From contig JAFPQL010000138.1 of assembly GCA_017414145.1 (NCBI GenBank), forward strand, positions 1 through 5,445: a stretch of 5,445 nucleotides of DNA. Direction: 5' to 3'. The position numbers and the translations under genes were made by a program. This DNA is from Oscillospiraceae bacterium (GTDB lineage Bacteria > Bacillota_A > Clostridia > Oscillospirales > Ruminococcaceae). The notes under the pieces were generated by a model, which was not told the origin of the DNA, did no database searches, and saw only the letters and a program-made list of their open reading frames with translations. Positions 5,120 through 5,445 of this stretch are shown here, one piece after another (position 1 is the first letter of the stretch; the number at the start of each line of letters is the position of its first letter).

Positions 5120-5148
5120 ATTATCTCACAAATTATGGTTTTTGTCAA
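5120..5148 (-). promoter_or_regulatory. Strong promoter of the 24-residue peptide gene
   Basis: Read on the minus strand, a perfect TTGACA (5143-5148) is followed by exactly 17 bases and GATAAT (5120-5125), preceded by the extended TGA (5126-5128). The predicted start is near 5113, about 58 bases before the ATG. This is one of the best sigma-A matches in the window and no other minus-strand gene lies immediately downstream. Confidence 0.85.
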
Positions 5149-5239
5149 CACTTTCCGGGCAATATTCCCATATTTTTATTATTTTCAATGAATCGCAGTG
5201 AGAAAAAGCATAGATTTTGCAGACGATTCCGAACAACAA
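5149..5239. other. AT-rich spacer, no gene seen
   Basis: This AT-rich stretch lies between the minus-strand promoter and the next hairpin. A plus-strand frame starting at ATG 5189 has no Shine-Dalgarno and runs through a terminator hairpin, so it is not called. No promoter reading right was convincing. Confidence 0.4.
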
Positions 5240-5276
5240 GGGCGCCGGTGCATGACCGGCGCCCGTTCCATTTTTT
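5240..5276 (+). terminator. GC-rich terminator without an obvious gene
   Basis: GGGCGCCGGT (5240-5249) and ACCGGCGCCC (5255-5264) form a perfect 10-bp stem with a GCATG loop. GTTCCA and then six T residues (5271-5276) follow on the plus strand. The T-run is 6 bases from the stem, a little far for an ideal intrinsic terminator. No plus-strand gene lies between 4869 and here, so it either ends an unseen small RNA or stops read-through. On the minus strand it is followed by TTGTTGTTC and could act that way too. Confidence 0.6.
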
Positions 5277-5334
5277 CATGGTATCATCTGAATGCGGAAG
5301 AATGGCACTCTGTAAGTATGCGCTGATCATAACA

Positions 5335-5375
5335 AAAGCCTGATCGCATCACGCTGTCAGGCTTTCTTCGTTTTT
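5335..5375. terminator. Second terminator-like hairpin near the right edge
   Basis: AAAGCCTGA (5335-5343) and TCAGGCTTT (5357-5365) form a perfect 9-bp stem around a 13-base loop. A T-run follows on the plus strand (5371-5375), and on the minus strand the stem ends in TTTT. The symmetric A/T flanks allow either direction. It probably ends a minus-strand gene beginning beyond the right edge, but no coding end is firmly identified between 5376 and 5445. Confidence 0.6.
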
Positions 5376-5445
5376 GTCTCTTTCACCGGTTCCGCGTACC
5401 GATGCGGATGCCCGTTAATTCGTCATCTGCACACGAATCCGCTCA

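Noticed and set aside
5145..5330. A 61-codon minus-strand frame
   Set aside because: No ribosome binding site at its ATG, and it passes through the 10-bp terminator stem.
5401..5445. A plus-strand ATG frame open to the right edge, and a minus-strand frame ending in TAA near 5415
   Set aside because: Too short to judge. The plus start has no Shine-Dalgarno and the minus frame shows no recognisable residues.

Overview
The window most likely comes from a cellulosome-forming gut or rumen Firmicute of the Ruminococcus group (Oscillospiraceae, R. flavefaciens / R. champanellensis type). This is inferred from GC-rich coding sequence, strong Gram-positive Shine-Dalgarno sites, a secreted protein with a type I dockerin, and threonine-rich linkers. 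No phage, insertion sequence, rRNA, tRNA or CRISPR array is visible.

Layout, left to right. (1) 39-1105: a promoter and a gene for a membrane-anchored, ComEC-related metallo-beta-lactamase-fold hydrolase. (2) 1106-1786: about 680 bases without a protein gene. The first part is AT-richer and nearly featureless. The second starts at a sigma-A-type promoter (about 1335-1371) and gives a leader of roughly 410 nt packed with perfect hairpins and mutually exclusive pairings, which I consider the most interesting part of the window. (3) 1787-3292: a secreted CBM22-like / dockerin / CE4 polysaccharide deacetylase, closed by a strong terminator. (4) 3525-3722: a 65-residue two-helix membrane protein resembling phage r1t-type holins, with a near-perfect Shine-Dalgarno. 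(5) 3754-4869: a promoter and a lipoprotein with a Thr-rich linker, an SH3b domain and a C-terminal domain resembling the IseA endopeptidase-inhibitor family, closed by a bidirectional terminator. (6) 4981-5148, minus strand: a 24-codon membrane peptide gene with a textbook promoter and ribosome binding site, too short for ordinary gene callers. (7) 5149-5445: no convincing gene, but two strong terminator hairpins.

The proteins share a cell-envelope / extracellular-polysaccharide theme: a plant-wall or peptidoglycan deacetylase, a holin-like protein, a possible regulator of wall hydrolases and a small membrane peptide. They are not one operon, because most have their own promoter and terminator. 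One link is visible: the promoters of the MBL gene and the SH3b lipoprotein gene are identical at 30 of 39 positions, including the spacer and initial transcribed bases, which suggests shared control or common origin. No homology search or folding program was available; all family calls come from visible motifs.
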